Of a stretch of 64,000 nucleotides of DNA, positions 45,309 through 57,072 are shown in pieces. The position numbers and the translations under genes are program-made. Position 1 is the first letter of the stretch. Every line of letters starts with the position of its first letter. This DNA comes from Pseudopithomyces maydicus (taxonomy: Eukaryota > Ascomycota > Dothideomycetes > Pleosporales > Didymosphaeriaceae), in assembly GCA_026873275.1 (NCBI GenBank), contig JANTUC010000006.1, positions 434,001 to 498,000 of the forward strand, in the 5' to 3' direction. The notes beneath the pieces are model-generated. The model made no database searches, was not told the DNA's origin, and saw only the letters and a program-made list of their open reading frames with translations.

Positions 45309-46220
45309 CGTGTAGACATAGACATACCACTCATGTTTGTTGTTAGTAGGTCAAAGCAGACAAACTATGTGCAACTAGAAACCATTCCACCTCTTTACTA
45401 GCGTTGAGATGATATCCGATCTGTGGTTGGGAATGATAGCCTAGCACGACTAACCGCAGGTCTGGATATCCCCACTCTTCAACAGTTCGGTACACTACAC
45501 AATCAGTCTACCAGACCATATACTTTCCAAGAATGAGGCTCTGGGTGCACTTCAAAGTCATCCAACTTCATTACCCCGCCGTACATGTCGCGTAGCGCCC
45601 AACATGTGATGAACCCGAAAGATAAATGGTTGGTAACGGGGCTCTGGATAACAATAAGCGCGTGGTGTCGTTTCACATGCAAGTTGTAAAGGGGGTTCTT
45701 CGTTAGTGTATGCATGTTTTGGGCGAGTGCCGACCAATACAACTGCGAACTATATTTGAGAAGGTATCCCAGAGAGCGACCTACGGCCAGGTCTGCATTG
45801 CATACACTAGAAAGAGTTGTGATCTTCTACTACGGTGGTATTTGGGACTAGATGCGGCAATTACGTTCGGATATGGCGGTAACATGATACTGTATATCTT
45901 ATTGCATCGATTCATACACTCTCTGAGCAGATATGATAGTCACACGGAGCCTCTGTGGGACATTGTGACAGCAATTCGCCTACTTCACCAGTATATGAAC
46001 CGAGTAGATTCGATTCTCAGAAGGGCCTTCGGCCATACTCGCAGCAGTTCGCTGTTCTCAAGTCGTCTGCGCCAAGGACGAATAGAACCATTGCGGAATA
46101 TGATTCTACTCCTTGTAGTCGCTGACAGTCCCATGCATTCGAAGACATGCACTCAACTCGGACCGAAGACACAGGGGATATCCCAAGCTCCCATGAAACA
46201 TGTAGAATCTCTCTAGTCGC
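45309..46220. other. convergent 3' region NUDIX / EMC7
   Basis: About 910 nt. An ATG-initiated frame, 45710-46216 (168 aa, plus strand), is present but unsupported and ends next to the EMC7 stop. Treated as non-coding. Confidence 0.5.
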
Positions 46221-47049
46221 TCAACCCCGCTTCTTCCCTTGCGACTGGGGCGCGGGGCTCTGTCCACGAGTAGGTGTATCCGTCTTACCCGCCATCCACG
46301 AAGCAAGATCAAAGTTCTGGATCTGCTGCGCAGTCTGTGTTGAGCCAGAGCCCATGACACCATTCTTCTGCATCTCTTCGAATTCGGCCTTAGTCTCGGG
46401 ATCCACTGTGTCACATTTAGTCTTCGCACGCCGTGTAACGTCGGGTAGGGCGCTTACTGTTCTCCATCAAATAAGGCATGCCAAACACGATGAGCAGGGT
46501 AAAGAGTCCCATGAGGATCATAGGGCTCTTCAAGAACGACAGGGGCGAAACTACAACTGTCAGTGACTGCCTATACGTGGAAATAATCTGGAGGTGCATA
46601 GACGTACATCCGGCGCGTTCTTGGTAATACTGCTTGGGAGCCCTGGGATGAACCTCAATTACCAGCCCATTCCCTCCCTCTCCCCTGCTTTCTCCTTTGT
46701 TATCCCACTCGTTGCCAATAAAGGTCTGCCACGCTTGAACCTTCTCCCGCTTATCACCACTGCCCTCCACCGCTTCCTCAAGAGTGACATCTATGCGCAG
46801 AGGTTCGAATACGTAATCACGGCAGTGTACGGTGGCGAGGTAGCTCCCAACAGATACATTGTTGAAGTTAAACGAGTTTGAACGAGTGATATAGACGTCT
46901 TGCGGGGGCCCTGAGGCTTGCAGTGTTGCGTGGGTGGTCGATGGCAAGGATGATGGGTTGACAAGGGGCGTATTGGGGATGTGAAGGACGAACCGCGCGG
47001 CGGATGACAAGGAGGCCAGGCAGGCCAGGGTAGGTACCGAGGGTCGCAT
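46221..47049 (-). CDS. EMC7: ER membrane protein complex subunit 7
   Basis: Subunit of the EMC insertase for tail-anchored and multi-span proteins. Exons complement(46221-46405, 46458-46550, 46608-47049), 239 aa, introns 52 and 57 nt. Order: signal peptide-like N-terminus (MRPSVPTLACLASLSSAA); a lumenal beta-sandwich region (SFNFNNVSVGSYLATVHCRD, VFEPLRIDV); the conserved KQYYQERAG-FSPLSFLKSP stretch; one transmembrane segment (MILMGLFTLLIVFGMPYLM); and a cytosolic tail, MDPETKAEFEEMQ, ending in a basic KKRG. Splice junctions re-create known family sequence, so the model is firm. Confidence 0.93.
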
Positions 47050-48243
47050 GGTGGAGGCGTCGTGAATCTGGATGCGCAGTGGGTGCAGCCCAGGTGAACC
47101 TGCGGGCGCTGTTGGTTGCGCCTACTGCCGCGGGGAACGGCGAAACATTGGACCGAGCGTCTTTCCCGATCCAGTACCAGATGAACCTTTCTCATTGGAT
47201 GCTTGATGACATCTCTATGTATACATATGTGAGTTTCCAACCTCATACAGACTCATGTTCAATTAATCCATTCCATTCCTCTAATACATCACCACTATTC
47301 GAATACATGCTCTACTTAGGGCATGCATCAAAGCACCATCAGACACTGTTACAAGTTCGCCTCATCCTCCTAACCGACCTCCGACGCCCAAAGTCTATTT
47401 TGGCTTGGATGCATGCTATGGGCTACTGCAACCCAGCCTTCTGGATGTGCACGCCAGTCTTCCCCGCATGTCTCCCGTCACTTTCCAAGCGAAGAGATCT
47501 TCTGAGACGGTGAGACCCAACGCGGACCGCAACTTACCACGATTCCGGATCCGCCATCGCCTCCTTGGGCATGTGCGCGTCTTGGAAAACGTGTGCATCG
47601 ATACGATGCATGCGCCCGTGTAGCCTCAGAATCCGATGACTTAATGGCAAATGGTATACCTCCTGCATGCAATTTTATTTTGTTTTTCTGAGGAACTCTG
47701 TTGTTAGAGTCAGCTGTGTACTTTGGTTTGGTCAAGTCGGGCAGAAATGGTAAAGGTATCTGACGAGTATTGTAATCACATTTTACGCCATCATCTACTG
47801 GTTCTATCTGCTAGTGGCTCTACTTACCAGTGGTTGGTGTTTTCGGATCATACGATACACGAGTATCCGTACCATCATCACCATTACAGTAGTATCTTTA
47901 TCTTGGGGACATACAGACATGGTTACTTTTGGTCAGCTTAAGAGTCTCTCTTTCCCAGAGCAGTGTTCAATCCTTTTCATAGGTTCGTAAAGTAGGGCAT
48001 TCAGGTCTCATGCATAGAGTCAACAGCCGACATGTGCTTTGGATCGAGTGGAAACAACCATTCGCGTGGGAGTTGATACACTTATCTCAACCAGGCAATT
48101 ATGCCGACAAAGCATCCAGGTCCATGGACCTCCCCTGAGTCTACCTGGTATCTGAGGAGTGGTGATGAACACATGCAATGCAGAGAGGTGGTTACACGTC
48201 CCCGGGGCCATTGCCACGTCAGGTGCCATTGTTCCCGATCTCT

Positions 48244-48269
48244 GGGGAGGGGGTAGGGGGTAGGGGGAA
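48244..48269 (+). promoter_or_regulatory. G-run element (potential G-quadruplex)
   Basis: Four runs of four or five G separated by one or two bases (GGGGAGGGGGTAGGGGG then TAGGGGGAAGG), immediately upstream of the aquaporin TATA-like box. The pattern fits an intramolecular G-quadruplex. Confidence 0.6.
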
Positions 48270-48270
48270 G

Positions 48271-48278
48271 GTATAAGA
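48271..48278 (+). promoter_or_regulatory. TATA-like box of aquaporin gene
   Basis: GTATAAGA directly follows the G-run element and lies about 90 nt before the ATG at 48366. Confidence 0.45.
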
Positions 48279-48365
48279 TGACTAGAAAAACAGCAACTAC
48301 GAAATCAAAACTCTACCATTCAGATTACTCTTTCTTCCTTCTCATTCAAAGAGTCACTTGCCAAT

Positions 48366-49344
48366 ATGTCCGTGTCTAAGAGCTCTGATCTTGGGATTTT
48401 GCCCTCTGGGAGCCCTGAACCCATCTTGAGTCCTGAGCGTGGCACTCCTCCGAAAAGCATCCGCCATGAATTCCCCGTCTTTGTGGGTGAATTCATTGGC
48501 ACCTTTATGTTCTTGTTCCTCGCTTTCGCTGGCACTCAGATTGCCATCGCAACCGCGACAGTGGACAGTCTGGGTCCAAAGGACTCAGATGTGAACCTCG
48601 CTCAATCAGTTTCCAAATTGATTTACATCTCCTTCGCTTTCGGCGCTGGACTTGCTGTCAACGTTGCCATCTTCGCGGAGATCAGTGGGGGCATGTTCAA
48701 CCCAGCGGTGAGTCATACACCCCATTCGTCTGTCCCTACTCCTATCACTACATTCGGTTGCATGATCGACCTATAAGGACAAGTCCATTCTCCTTACCCA
48801 CCTCATCGATGTCTTCGTGCTACCTCCAGCCGGAACGTAGCACACATAAAAAGCAAACTCGGATTCACAGCTGACCCCGCTCCAGGTAACCCTCTCCCTG
48901 CTCCTCACGGGCGGCATACGTCCTCTACGCGCTGTTCACGTCATCTTCGCTCAGCTCGTCGCCGGCATCTGTGCAGCCTTGGTTGTTTCAGCCGTCCTCC
49001 CGGGCTCGCTCCCTACCGCCACGAAGCTGGATCCCACTATATCCATCACCCGAGGTCTCTTCCTCGAGATGTTTCTTACGGCTCAGCTGGTGCTGACGAT
49101 CCTCGTGCTGCCGAGTGGTCCTACAAAGCCTCTGACGATCGGACTGGCTCTCTTCGTGGCAGAGTTGTGCGGTGTGTTCTATACTGGAGGGTCTTTGAAC
49201 CCTGCGAGGAGTTTTGGTCCTGCAGTGGTGACTGGGTTTCAAGGATATCACTGGATTTATTGGTTGGGCCCCGTACTCGGGGCAGCATTGGCATCTTCTG
49301 TTTTCTTGGGACTCAAAATTCTCGAACCGGAGCCAAAGGTTTAA
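48366..49344 (+). CDS. aquaporin (MIP family)
   Basis: Water or small-solute channel. Exons 48366-48707 and 48886-49344, 266 aa. The 178-nt intron splits right after the first NPA box (GGMFNPA). Six hydrophobic spans: the first is FVGEFIGTFMFLFLAFAG; second NPA box SLNPARSFGPAVV carries the selectivity-filter Arg. The span-5 region GLALFVAELCGVFYTGGSLN and span-6 HWIYWLGPVLGAALAS are typical. The short loop between the second NPA box and span 6 and the overall length favour a classical aquaporin over an aquaglyceroporin, which usually has Asp after the second NPA box. N-terminus is Ser/Pro-rich and cytosolic. Confidence 0.93.
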
Positions 49345-50116
49345 GGTTGCGAATGTTCAAGTGAATTAGCTCGTGGGATGTGGCTACAGACAATCAGGCT
49401 GGGCGGGGTGGGAGTTGCAATGCATCAATGTTTAAGTGGTGGAGCCGAGAAGTGGGTATGTGGTTATGAAAATGATGGTATGACTGAGGGACGCTTACGA
49501 AATTATGATCTCTTTCCTTGTTGTTGGCTGAGCGCAGTTGCGAATAATCTGCAGTCTCGTTCATAGCACTCCTTACGAAAATGTGATTTTGGTTATTCGT
49601 ACTTGGTGCCAATGGGCCTTTCAAATTATAAACGTATCTACAAGTCTGTCATTCTGTTTATTGTTGTATCGGAAGATATGAAGTGCGCCATCTGTCGTTG
49701 TGGTGAAAGGAAAAGCGAACTCTACCCTCCTTTGTCAATCATGTTAAGCTGCAAATATATTTCGTTTGTTTAGGCAATCGCAATTAGTAGGTCTCTAACT
49801 TTCGAGGATTTAATAGAAGTGTAAGACACGAATTTCTTGTCATAAATATACACAAAAACATGAGTAGTGTGTACTATAGTTACAATACGGTTTAGACCTT
49901 GAATAAGTTATCCTTTTTCATTTGAGAATCGTATCACCTCGCCAGCCTGCTTTGCACAAATGTGCCAGACAATATTTTCACGAGTAACAAACACGTAATT
50001 AGGTTTGAACAAATGGTATTCTCATACACTTTACATCTCCATGCAATTCACAAAAGGAAACTAAACCCGAGAGAGCTATGTACAAGTCCGCTTTACTTTA
50101 CTACCAATCAACTCTC
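49345..50116. other. convergent 3' region aquaporin / complex I 78 kDa
   Basis: About 770 nt, AT-rich, no gene seen. Confidence 0.5.
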
Positions 50117-52571
50117 CTATGCTGCCAACGCGTCCGACTGTGGTCCGTAACCCACCTGAGGATCAGGGTACCCAGGAGCCATGAAGTTAGTCTTGGGGTT
50201 CTTCTGCGCCTTCGCTGCTGAGCAGCGTGCCATTGTTGGTGAACTGATATTTCGTTAGCATCTTCTGATACAGAGAAGGAATTGATGGTCGGACTTACTT
50301 TCTGGAAATGGAATCTGTGAAGTAGAAGTTCTCAATCGCCTTCTTGAGCGGCTCACCCGTAGTCTGAGCCCCCTTGTTCTGGTCCACAAGCTGAACCTTG
50401 CTCAGGCCGGGCAACGACACTGGCTCGACCACATCGTATTTCCGGAGAGCAGGAGAGATCTCCTCCATGCGGTCCCTCAGTTGCTCAACATCATCGTAGG
50501 GCAGCTCGGCACCAAGGTATTCTGATGCAGCGCGGATGATCTTCCAATCCTCCCTCGACGCACCAGGCAGGCCAACAGCAGCACGGCTCATCTGAACCCT
50601 GCCTTCAGTGTTGACATATGTGACGGACTTCTCGGTATATGCAGCACCTGGGAGCACAACATCGGCGAACTGTGCAGCTCGGTCACCATGATGACCTTGG
50701 TATACAACGAAGGCGTCTTTAGGGATATCAGCCTCGGTGACCTCATCCGCACCCAGAAGCCAAACAAACTTGGGAGTCGTGTTGGCAACCTCGGGTGATG
50801 GAACGGTGAAACCGACATCATAAGCACCTGTTCGGGAAGCAGTGCGCTGGAGGATGTTGTAACCGTTCCACTCAGGAGTCTGGAAGTTGGCCTTGTTCTT
50901 CTCCACGAAGGAACCAACCTGCTCGAAGATCGACTTGGCATCAGAGTGCTCTGTGACGGCACTGCCAACAATGATCATGGGCTTCTTGGCGGACTGTAGC
51001 TTCTTGCCAAATTCTCCAGACAGGGCAGTCTTCAGGTCTGTAGCAGAAGAACCAAGCTTCTCGTATTCGAATGTGCTCTCGAAGTCCTCACCAACCACGG
51101 CGATTTCCAGATCCGATCTCAGCCATTGCTTTCGGATACGGGCATTAAGAACAGCAGCTTCGTGACGCGGGTTGGTACCGATCAGGAGGATGGCATCCGC
51201 CTCTTCAACACCGTAGATCTTGGAGTTGAAAGAGTAGTTTGACCGTACGTCAATGCCGTGAGCAATAGGCTCGCTACCACCAGGTTGGTCCAGAGCAAGG
51301 TTGTCCGACCCGAGCTTGTTAGCAAGATCCTTCATGGCAACCAAGGTCTCGGTCTCAACCAGGTGACCCGTGATAGCCTTGAACTCGTTCTCCTTGGGGG
51401 CTACCCTCTTGTATGCCTCGCCGATCTCAACAAGGGCTTGTTCCCAAGATGCGGGCTTGAACTGGTCACCTTCGCGGATAAGAGGGTTCACTAGACGCTG
51501 TGTGCTGAGGGCATCGCATGCGAAGCGAGTCTTGTCGTTGATCCATTCCTCGTTGATGTCATCGTTCAAGCGGGGCAAGATACGCATGACCTGGATTCCA
51601 CGAGCGTCCACACGGATGTTTGAGCCAAGACCGTCGAGAACATCGACAGTCTCAGTGTGGTACAGTTCCCAAGGACGAGCTTTGAACGCATATGGCTTAG
51701 AGAGCAATGCGCCAACGGGGCAAAGATCGATGACGTTGCCGGAAAGCTCGGAGTCAAGGTTCTTCTCGAGGTAGGTACCGATTTGGAGGTCGTTACCACG
51801 GCCAGTAGAGCCCATCTCAGGTGCGCCGGCAATATCGTTAGAAAATCGGACACATCGTGTGCAATGAATACACCTGTTCATCGAAGTCTGTCGTTGTCAG
51901 TTTACTCTTCCGATGGAGCATCTACGGGTAGCCCACCTTGATTAGCGGTCCGATGTTCTTGTCTTCAACGGCACGCTTGCCACCGATCTCGTGGAAACGT
52001 CCACGGTCAGCACCGTATCGCATGGACTGGTCCTGAAGATCGCACTCGCCTCCCTGGTCGCAAATAGGGCAGTCGAGAGGATGGTTGGCAAGGAGAAATT
52101 CCATGACGCCCTCTCTTGCCTTGTGGACGAGCGGCGAATCGGTCTTCACAACCATCCCTGGCTGGACCGGCCACGCGCAGGATGCTACAGGCTTGGGGGC
52201 CCGTTCCACCTCAACTAAGCACATACGACAGTTTCCGGCGATCATGAGCTTCTCGTGGTAGCAGTATCGGGGGACGGTGGAGCCGGCTTTCTCGCATGCT
52301 TGGATCAGGGCCGAACCGGCTGGGGGACGGTTAGAAACGTGCATCGAAGCTCCAATGAGCTACAGACAAAGCCGTACCTTCGATTGACACCTTCTTCCCA
52401 TCTGCAGAGCTTGTTAGCACACGTCGCCACGGGTGCGGTTGGCTGGCACGTACCGACAGTGATCTCGACCTCTGCTGGCCGGCGGGCAGAGGCGGCAAAA
52501 GTCCTGGAGCCATTGAAGCCTGCCTTCACCGCAGGTCGCTTCAGCGAGCGAATTAGTTGTTGCCGAAGCAT
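50117..52571 (-). CDS. NUO78: NADH:ubiquinone oxidoreductase 78 kDa subunit
   Basis: Complex I peripheral-arm subunit (NDUFS1/NuoG) carrying the N1b, N4 and N5 iron-sulfur clusters. Exons are complement(50117-50243, 50299-51887, 51937-52319, 52378-52401, 52454-52571), 746 aa. N-terminus MLRQQLIRSLKRPAVKAGF is a mitochondrial presequence. Ferredoxin-type cysteines: CEKAGSTVPRYCYHEKL and NCRMCLVEVE; then HPLDCPICDQGGECDLQDQS and CIHCTRCVRF. The molybdopterin-oxidoreductase-like domain follows (VDARGIQVMRILPR, LIGTNPRHEAAVLNARIRK). The 24-nt exon encodes part of VDGKKVSIE. The last junction gives SRNSPTMARCSAAK, a conserved fungal end. Start is at MLRQQ because upstream sequence is not presequence-like. 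Next gene upstream on the same strand is another respiratory gene, ATP2. Confidence 0.97.
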
Positions 52572-53429
52572 CGTGTGGCGGGGGCAATGGGCGATGGGGA
52601 GATGCTTGCCGAGCTCTCTCGACCGACGATGATGGACTGAAGTTCGCGCCAAGACTCAGCCCAATCAACGGAGCCGTGATTGGTCAGCGGGGTAGCATAC
52701 AAAAAGCTTTTCGCCCGTCCTCAACCCTTTCTTCTTCAACTCATTCGGGGCAGTGATTATTGTGGGTAACATGGGCACGTCGCTCGCAAGAGCTGCGTGC
52801 GCTCTCTCCATGTCTTCCTCTGCATTCTGCCCTAGAGCGCGACTCACCGAGCGCCGTAGCTGGAGCAGATGAGGGTTTCCGATGATGTCTTGTTCCTTAC
52901 CAACGCCGCTACATTCCCCTATTTTCCATCATGCATCGTGTGTCGTCCTTCCTCACTGTGATTCACCACTGTTGTGCATTTCTATTGCCTTTATCTGTAG
53001 AAGATCCGGACGTGAGGATATCGTGCCGTCCATGCAATCGCTGCGTAATGTCCAGCTTGACTGGCTTCGGATCTCCCATGAGGCTTGAGATGTCCTGGGA
53101 CAACATTGGCAGCCATGGCGAAACTAGAAGCTGCCCAGCTGAAAGCTAGGCACACCGCTTCATTTCACGCACCTGTACACACACATATATACACAACAAC
53201 ACGCAGAAAGTGAATCAGAACAGAGCTAAATTGACAGAAGAAACTGGATCTTCGCATGCAAGATGATAAGATTACACAGAAAGACCATTGCTCCACAAGA
53301 GACCCGTCGGTATTAATGTTCGCCTCTTTATTGCGCAATGGTATACATTTTATACAGATTGAGGAGAGCCTTCACCGACGAGCCTTGACACAATAGTCCA
53401 CCTCATTTTTCCCCACATCCACAAGCCGT
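52572..53429. other. intergenic between NUO78 and ATP2
   Basis: 860 nt holding the NUO78 promoter and the ATP2 3' UTR. No gene seen. Confidence 0.5.
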
Positions 53430-55457
53430 CTATGACTTCTCGAGCTCAGCAAGAATCTTCTCACCCTTGGCGCGCGCCGACTCCAAGTCACCGACCATGT
53501 AGAAAGCACCCTCGGGAAGGTCGTCACCCTCACCGCTGAGGATGGCCTTGAATGACCGGATGGTGTCCTTGAGGTCGACGAGCTTACCCTCGATACCAGT
53601 GAAGACCTGAGCGACAGTGAAAGGCTGGCTCAAGAAACGCTGGATCTTACGGGCACGCTCGACGGTAAGCTTGTCAGCTTCCGACAACTCGTCCATACCA
53701 AGAATGGCAATGATATCCTGGAGCGACTTGTACTCCTGGAGGATCTGCTGGACGCGGGTGGCGGTGTTGTAGTGCTCCTCACCGACGATACGGGGGTCCA
53801 ACATACGGGACTTGGAGTCGAGAGGGTCGACGGCAGGGTAGATACCCAACTCGGAGATACCACGGGACAACACAGTGGTGGCGTCCAAGTGAGCGAAGGT
53901 GGTGGCAGGGGCAGGATCCGTCAAATCGTCAGCGGGCACGTAGACGGCCTGGACGGAGGTAATGGAACCCTTCTGGGTGGTGGTGATACGCTCCTGCATA
54001 CCACCCATGTCGACGGCGAGAGTGGGCTGGTAACCGACGGCAGAGGGGATACGACCGAGCAGAGCAGACACCTCGGAACCGGCCTGGGTGAAACGGAAAA
54101 TGTTGTCAATGAAGAGCAACACATCCTGTCCCTCGGCATCACGGAAGTACTGAAAAATCAAGTTAGCCTGTGTACGATTGTAAAGCAGTAGAGCTTAACT
54201 TACCTCGGCGACAGTGAGACCAGTAAGGGCGACACGGGCACGAGCTCCTGGGGGCTCGTTCATCTGACCGAAGACAAGCGCGACCTTGGACTCGCCCTCA
54301 AGCTGAATGACGGAAGTCTCCTGCATTTCGTGGTACAGATCGTTACCCTCACGGGTACGCTCACCGACACCGGTGAAGACGGAGAAACCACCGTGGGCCT
54401 TGGCGATGTTGTTCTGCAAAATGGGTTAGCTACTGTTCAAGACAAGGCGTATCAAGGCAAAAGGAACTGTGAGCAGATGTTCTAGCATGCACACATCCAA
54501 AAGTTGCCCCAGGAGGCGTCCTGCCAAGCCATTTAAGAGGAAGGAGGAATATCTTACAATCAGCTCCTGAATGAACACAGTCTTTCCGACACCGGCACCT
54601 CCGAAGAGACCGATCTTTCCACCACGAGCGTAGGGAGCGAGGAGATCGACGACCTTGATACCAGTAACAAGGACCTCGGCGGAGGTGGACTGCTCGACGA
54701 ACTCCGGGGGATCGGCGTGAATGGGCAGGAACTTGTCGGTCTTGATGGGACCACGCTCGTCAATGGGGTCACCAGTGACGTTCATGATACGACCAAGAGT
54801 GGCGGGACCGACGGGAATGGTGATGGGAGCACCAGTGTCGGTAGCCTTGGAGCCACGGACGAGACCCTCGGTACCTATGCCAATTAGCCTTCTTCATCAT
54901 GGCGCGAGGAACTTGCATCGACATACCGTCCATAGCAATGCACCTGACGACGTTCTCACCCAAATGTTGCTATTGTCCATCAGCGCCAATTCCTACAGGT
55001 GTCCGGGCTTGGCATCCTTACCGCAACCTCGAGAACCAACTTCTGTCCGCCATTGTCGGTCGTCAAGGCGTTGAGAATGGGAGGAAGCTGCTCGGTGTCG
55101 AACTTGACTGCGATTGATGGTCAGCTTCAGCTTTCGAGATGCTGTCGCCAATCGCTTGATTGGAAAGGCGTAGCCGGGATGGCGATGAAGTTTTTGCGCA
55201 ACCTCATCGGAGGTGTCCACGTACCGTCAACGACGGCACCAATGACCTGGTGAATCTTTCCGTCCTTGGCAGCGTCCGTGGAAGCGTAGCGGGCCGCGAA
55301 AGAGGGCGCGAAGTTCTTCCTGATGGGCTGGAAAGCTGCTCGGCGCAGGGCCGGGCTTGCCGCTCGAAGCGACCTCTGGAAGCCGCTGCATCATCGAATT
55401 AGCACCGATTGCATCGCCAATTGGGTTTGTACAAGCTGTATCGTACCTCTTAAGCAT
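53430..55457 (-). CDS. ATP2: mitochondrial F1-ATP synthase beta subunit
   Basis: Catalytic subunit of F1. Seven exons, complement(53430-54149, 54204-54413, 54558-54874, 54927-54969, 55022-55107, 55225-55385, 55447-55457), 515 aa. First exon codes only MLK plus two bases. Presequence MLKSGFQRSLRAASPALRRA is basic and amphipathic. Walker A GGAGVGKT, Walker B region VLLFIDNIFRFTQAGSE, catalytic-site stretch GRIPSAVGYQPTLAVDMG and C-terminal DELSEADKLTVERARKIQ are intact. Introns are 52, 52, 54, 61, 117 and 144 nt. All phases add up to an uninterrupted frame. Confidence 0.98.
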
Positions 55458-56458
55458 TGTGTATGATGTGGGAGGATGGGTGTGGGAGTGGAGTGGTGAT
55501 GGAAGGTGCAAAGAGGTTTTGAGCTGCTGCCGAGAAGGAGAAAGCATAGGCGCTATCCGGTTTCGGTTGGTAGCTCCTTCCCAGACAACAACCCTAACAA
55601 AGTCCACGGGCCCCGTACCAGCACTACCACCATACCACGTCCCTTCATTTGTCGCTCATTTTTGATGGTCAATATGTACATATGGTTTTCACTGCATCCG
55701 GTCTTGAGCAACCTTTTTGAATAGCTACTTTTCCGATGAGTCTCGCGATGCTGCCTTCTTCTATCCTCGCGGTTGTTGCGATAGCAATCTCCAGTCATGA
55801 GACAGGCAACGCCCTCATCCCGTCTTTCATCAAGCGAGAACACTGCTTACCCTGCAGTTGAACCCTTTTGCTATGTATGATTTGTTTCATTTTACCTCTA
55901 CCTCATCCACACTGCCGTTGAGAACCTGAGCTGTGTTGTTTCGATTTTTATTTTTATTCTATGATTTGCACTTTACATATCTTTCGATCCCTTCTTCTGG
56001 GCTATCTTGGGGAAGCTGCTGGATCATCCGCAAGTCGACTCTGGATCAATCCCCTACCAGATCCTTGTGGACATGAACACTCTTCAGGTTTACTCTACAC
56101 AGAAAAACAACCAGACATCTTCCAGAACAGTAACACCATCAAGTCGGCCTTTTAGGTAGATAGACGAGAGTTATGATATAATCAGGTCAACCATACCGCC
56201 GTCATTTGAGAAATTAGCACATGCTTTAGCACACGGACTAATTTCTGATATTGAGAGCTCTGTTCAGTTTCACCATTTCATGTCCTGACATAGAGGTACT
56301 AACCCGTGGACCCGGCTAAGCCACGTGAAGTTTGTGCTACCCTCTTGAACTAGCGTGCTACTCCAGGAACTACTTCGCACCTGGTATTTGTGTGTAAATT
56401 CCAGAAGCTTGGTTACCACATTTCGGCTCTGGTATGCCAACGGTATTCTGCTGACTGC
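55458..56458. other. intergenic, ATP2 promoter side
   Basis: 1.0 kb holding the ATP2 promoter and 3' flank of the F-box-like gene. Several short frames, none supported. Confidence 0.5.
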
Positions 56459-57061
56459 TCAACCTTGCGGTCCGCCTTTATCGTCCTTCGGATCCTTGGT
56501 TGGGCTATTTGACCAACTTTTAGATAAACTCTTCCTCGTTTCCACGCTTAACCCTTCAAAATAGCCCCGAAACAATTCCCTGTGTGAAAATATCCATGCG
56601 ATCCTGTCCCTCGGAGGCAGGTATCCCATAATATGATCATTCAGCTCAAGAGGCAAGCGCAATGAACCTTCACTGTTCTCACGTCGGTCTACCCTTGGAG
56701 CATTCAAAGTGAGTGCTTGTTCTGTGAGGCTTTGATAGATTTCTGGGGTTAGGTCTGGAACGAGACCATAAGCGCGTAGAACGGGATAGGCTGCCATGGC
56801 GAAGTTGATGTAGTCCTAGAAAGTCAATAAGGTTGATCATGAAAGGAATTTGTTTGGAATGATGAACGTACATCACGACTAAGAAGCTCGATAATGTTCA
56901 AGAGGAGCTCTATTGGAAGACCACCGAAGGACAGGGGCTGCGAAGGTGGGGGCTAATTGAGACACGCATGTTAGCGAACATTCGTTCTGGCTTGTCCAAC
57001 GGCAGAGGAGACATACCGGAGGTGGAGGTGGGGGTGGAGGTGCTCCGGCGGCTGCAGACAT
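56459..57061 (-). CDS. small F-box-like protein (160 aa)
   Basis: Exons complement(56459-56815, 56872-56952, 57017-57061), introns 56 and 64 nt, all phase 0. Protein: MSAAAGA, an 11-proline run spanning the first junction, then LPIELLLNIIELLSRDDYIN, which reads as an F-box-type helix start (LPxELxxxI). A second such stretch follows: RLPLELNDHIMGYLPPRDRI. No substrate-binding repeats follow, so it may be an SCF adaptor fragment or a stand-alone F-box-like protein. The start codon is only 11 bp past the stop of the upstream PGA1-like gene. Model is good; the function follows only from the motif. Confidence 0.7.
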
Positions 57062-57072
57062 GATGCAGCAGC

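Larger units (their letters stand above)
47050..48365. other. divergent promoter region, EMC7 / aquaporin
   Basis: 1.3 kb with no supported gene. The right end carries a G-run element and a TATA-like box for the aquaporin, listed separately. Confidence 0.5.

Noticed and set aside
45710..46216. 168-aa plus-strand frame with ATG
   Set aside because: No similarity or domain; lies in a convergent 3' region and abuts the EMC7 3' end. Transcript evidence would be needed.
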